Positions 63,846-64,000 of a stretch of DNA of 64,000 nt are shown one piece after another. The first letter of the stretch is position 1; every line of letters begins with the position of its first letter. The DNA comes from Pseudoalteromonas umbrosa (GTDB taxonomy: Bacteria > Pseudomonadota > Gammaproteobacteria > Enterobacterales > Alteromonadaceae): positions 62,001 to 126,000 of the forward strand of contig NZ_JASJUU010000005.1 in NCBI RefSeq assembly GCF_030125375.1. Reading direction: 5' to 3'. Below the pieces are notes generated by a model. That model was given only the letters and a program-made list of their open reading frames with translations. It ran no database searches and was not told where the DNA came from. The translations under genes were made by a program, and so were the position numbers.

Positions 63846-64000
63846 TCAATTAATTCTTTCAATATGTTGTGCATGAAGTACAAGCTGACTCAAGCCGTTT
63901 CGGCTCTCGTGGCGGTTTAAAAACCCCCTCACTTGCAACCCTTGCCCAACGTATAAATGCTCTAGTTGATTTCGGAATTTATCACCGCTAGCAACAACTT
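63846..64000 (-). CDS. priB: Primosomal replication protein N (partial, right edge)
   Basis: About 50 C-terminal residues are visible and continue beyond the window: GLQVRGFLNRHESRNGLSQL then VLHAQHIERIN and TGA. This matches the end of PriB, the single-strand-binding-fold protein of the replication restart primosome (E. coli has NGLSKMVLHAEQIELID). Position directly before rpsR confirms it. Confidence 0.92.
   Translation of the reverse strand, partial: VVASGDKFRNQLEHLYVGQGLQVRGFLNRHESRNGLSQLVLHAQHIERIN

Overview
The window looks like a chromosomal segment of a marine gammaproteobacterium, most likely Pseudoalteromonas. Support comes from the gene families (groSL-fxsA-cutA-dsbD, aroQ-accBC, priB-rpsR-rplI, dnaB-alr, zur, cheX-yjbQ), the moderate GC content and a sigma-32 type groE promoter. 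The genus call is inference; no 16S gene is present.

Layout. 1-445: 3' end of an unidentified gene. 466-2680: a small accessory island lying between two 80-bp copies of the groEL 3' end plus its terminator. It holds a group II intron domain V remnant, an HTH regulator, a 49-residue Gly-Gly peptide gene and a membrane protein. 2657-10534: core genes (groL, groS, fxsA; cutA, dsbD; aroQ, accB, accC; a CAU-anticodon tRNA that looks like tRNA-Ile2). 10642-49340: a 39-kb block, all on the minus strand, centred on a lipopeptide assembly line. 50256-54181: a GGDEF/EAL protein, zur, cheX, yjbQ. 54189-56679: alr and dnaB. 56808-58804: ECF sigma factor, membrane anchored partner and DUF4097-like protein. 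59059-62760: a minor-pilin cluster. 63118-64000: rplI, rpsR and the end of priB.

The central system is a hybrid fatty-acid/polyketide/nonribosomal synthetase in three proteins of 3339, 3290 and 4014 residues. The first has the order FAAL-ACP-KS-AT-ACP-aminotransferase-C-A-PCP, the logic used for beta-amino fatty acids in iturin/mycosubtilin-type lipopeptides, but with the acyltransferase built in. Specificity pockets read by eye give Gly, then Asp-Asn-Asn, then Thr-(D)Leu-X, where X is an unassigned residue with an acidic pocket position. A C-terminal thioesterase should release a lipoheptapeptide, probably as a ring. Downstream genes fit tailoring and export: a SyrP-like Fe(II)/2-oxoglutarate hydroxylase, a lipoprotein of the beta-lactamase/S12 fold, a SyrD/PvdE-like ABC exporter translationally coupled to an SPFH membrane protein, a DUF697 protein and two very small proteins. 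No MbtH-like protein, phosphopantetheinyl transferase or dedicated regulator lies in the window.

The least explained features are the groEL-end island, the two small peptide genes (1531-1680 and 10642-10812), the unread seventh adenylation domain, and the very large PilX-like protein in a pilin cluster without PilY1.
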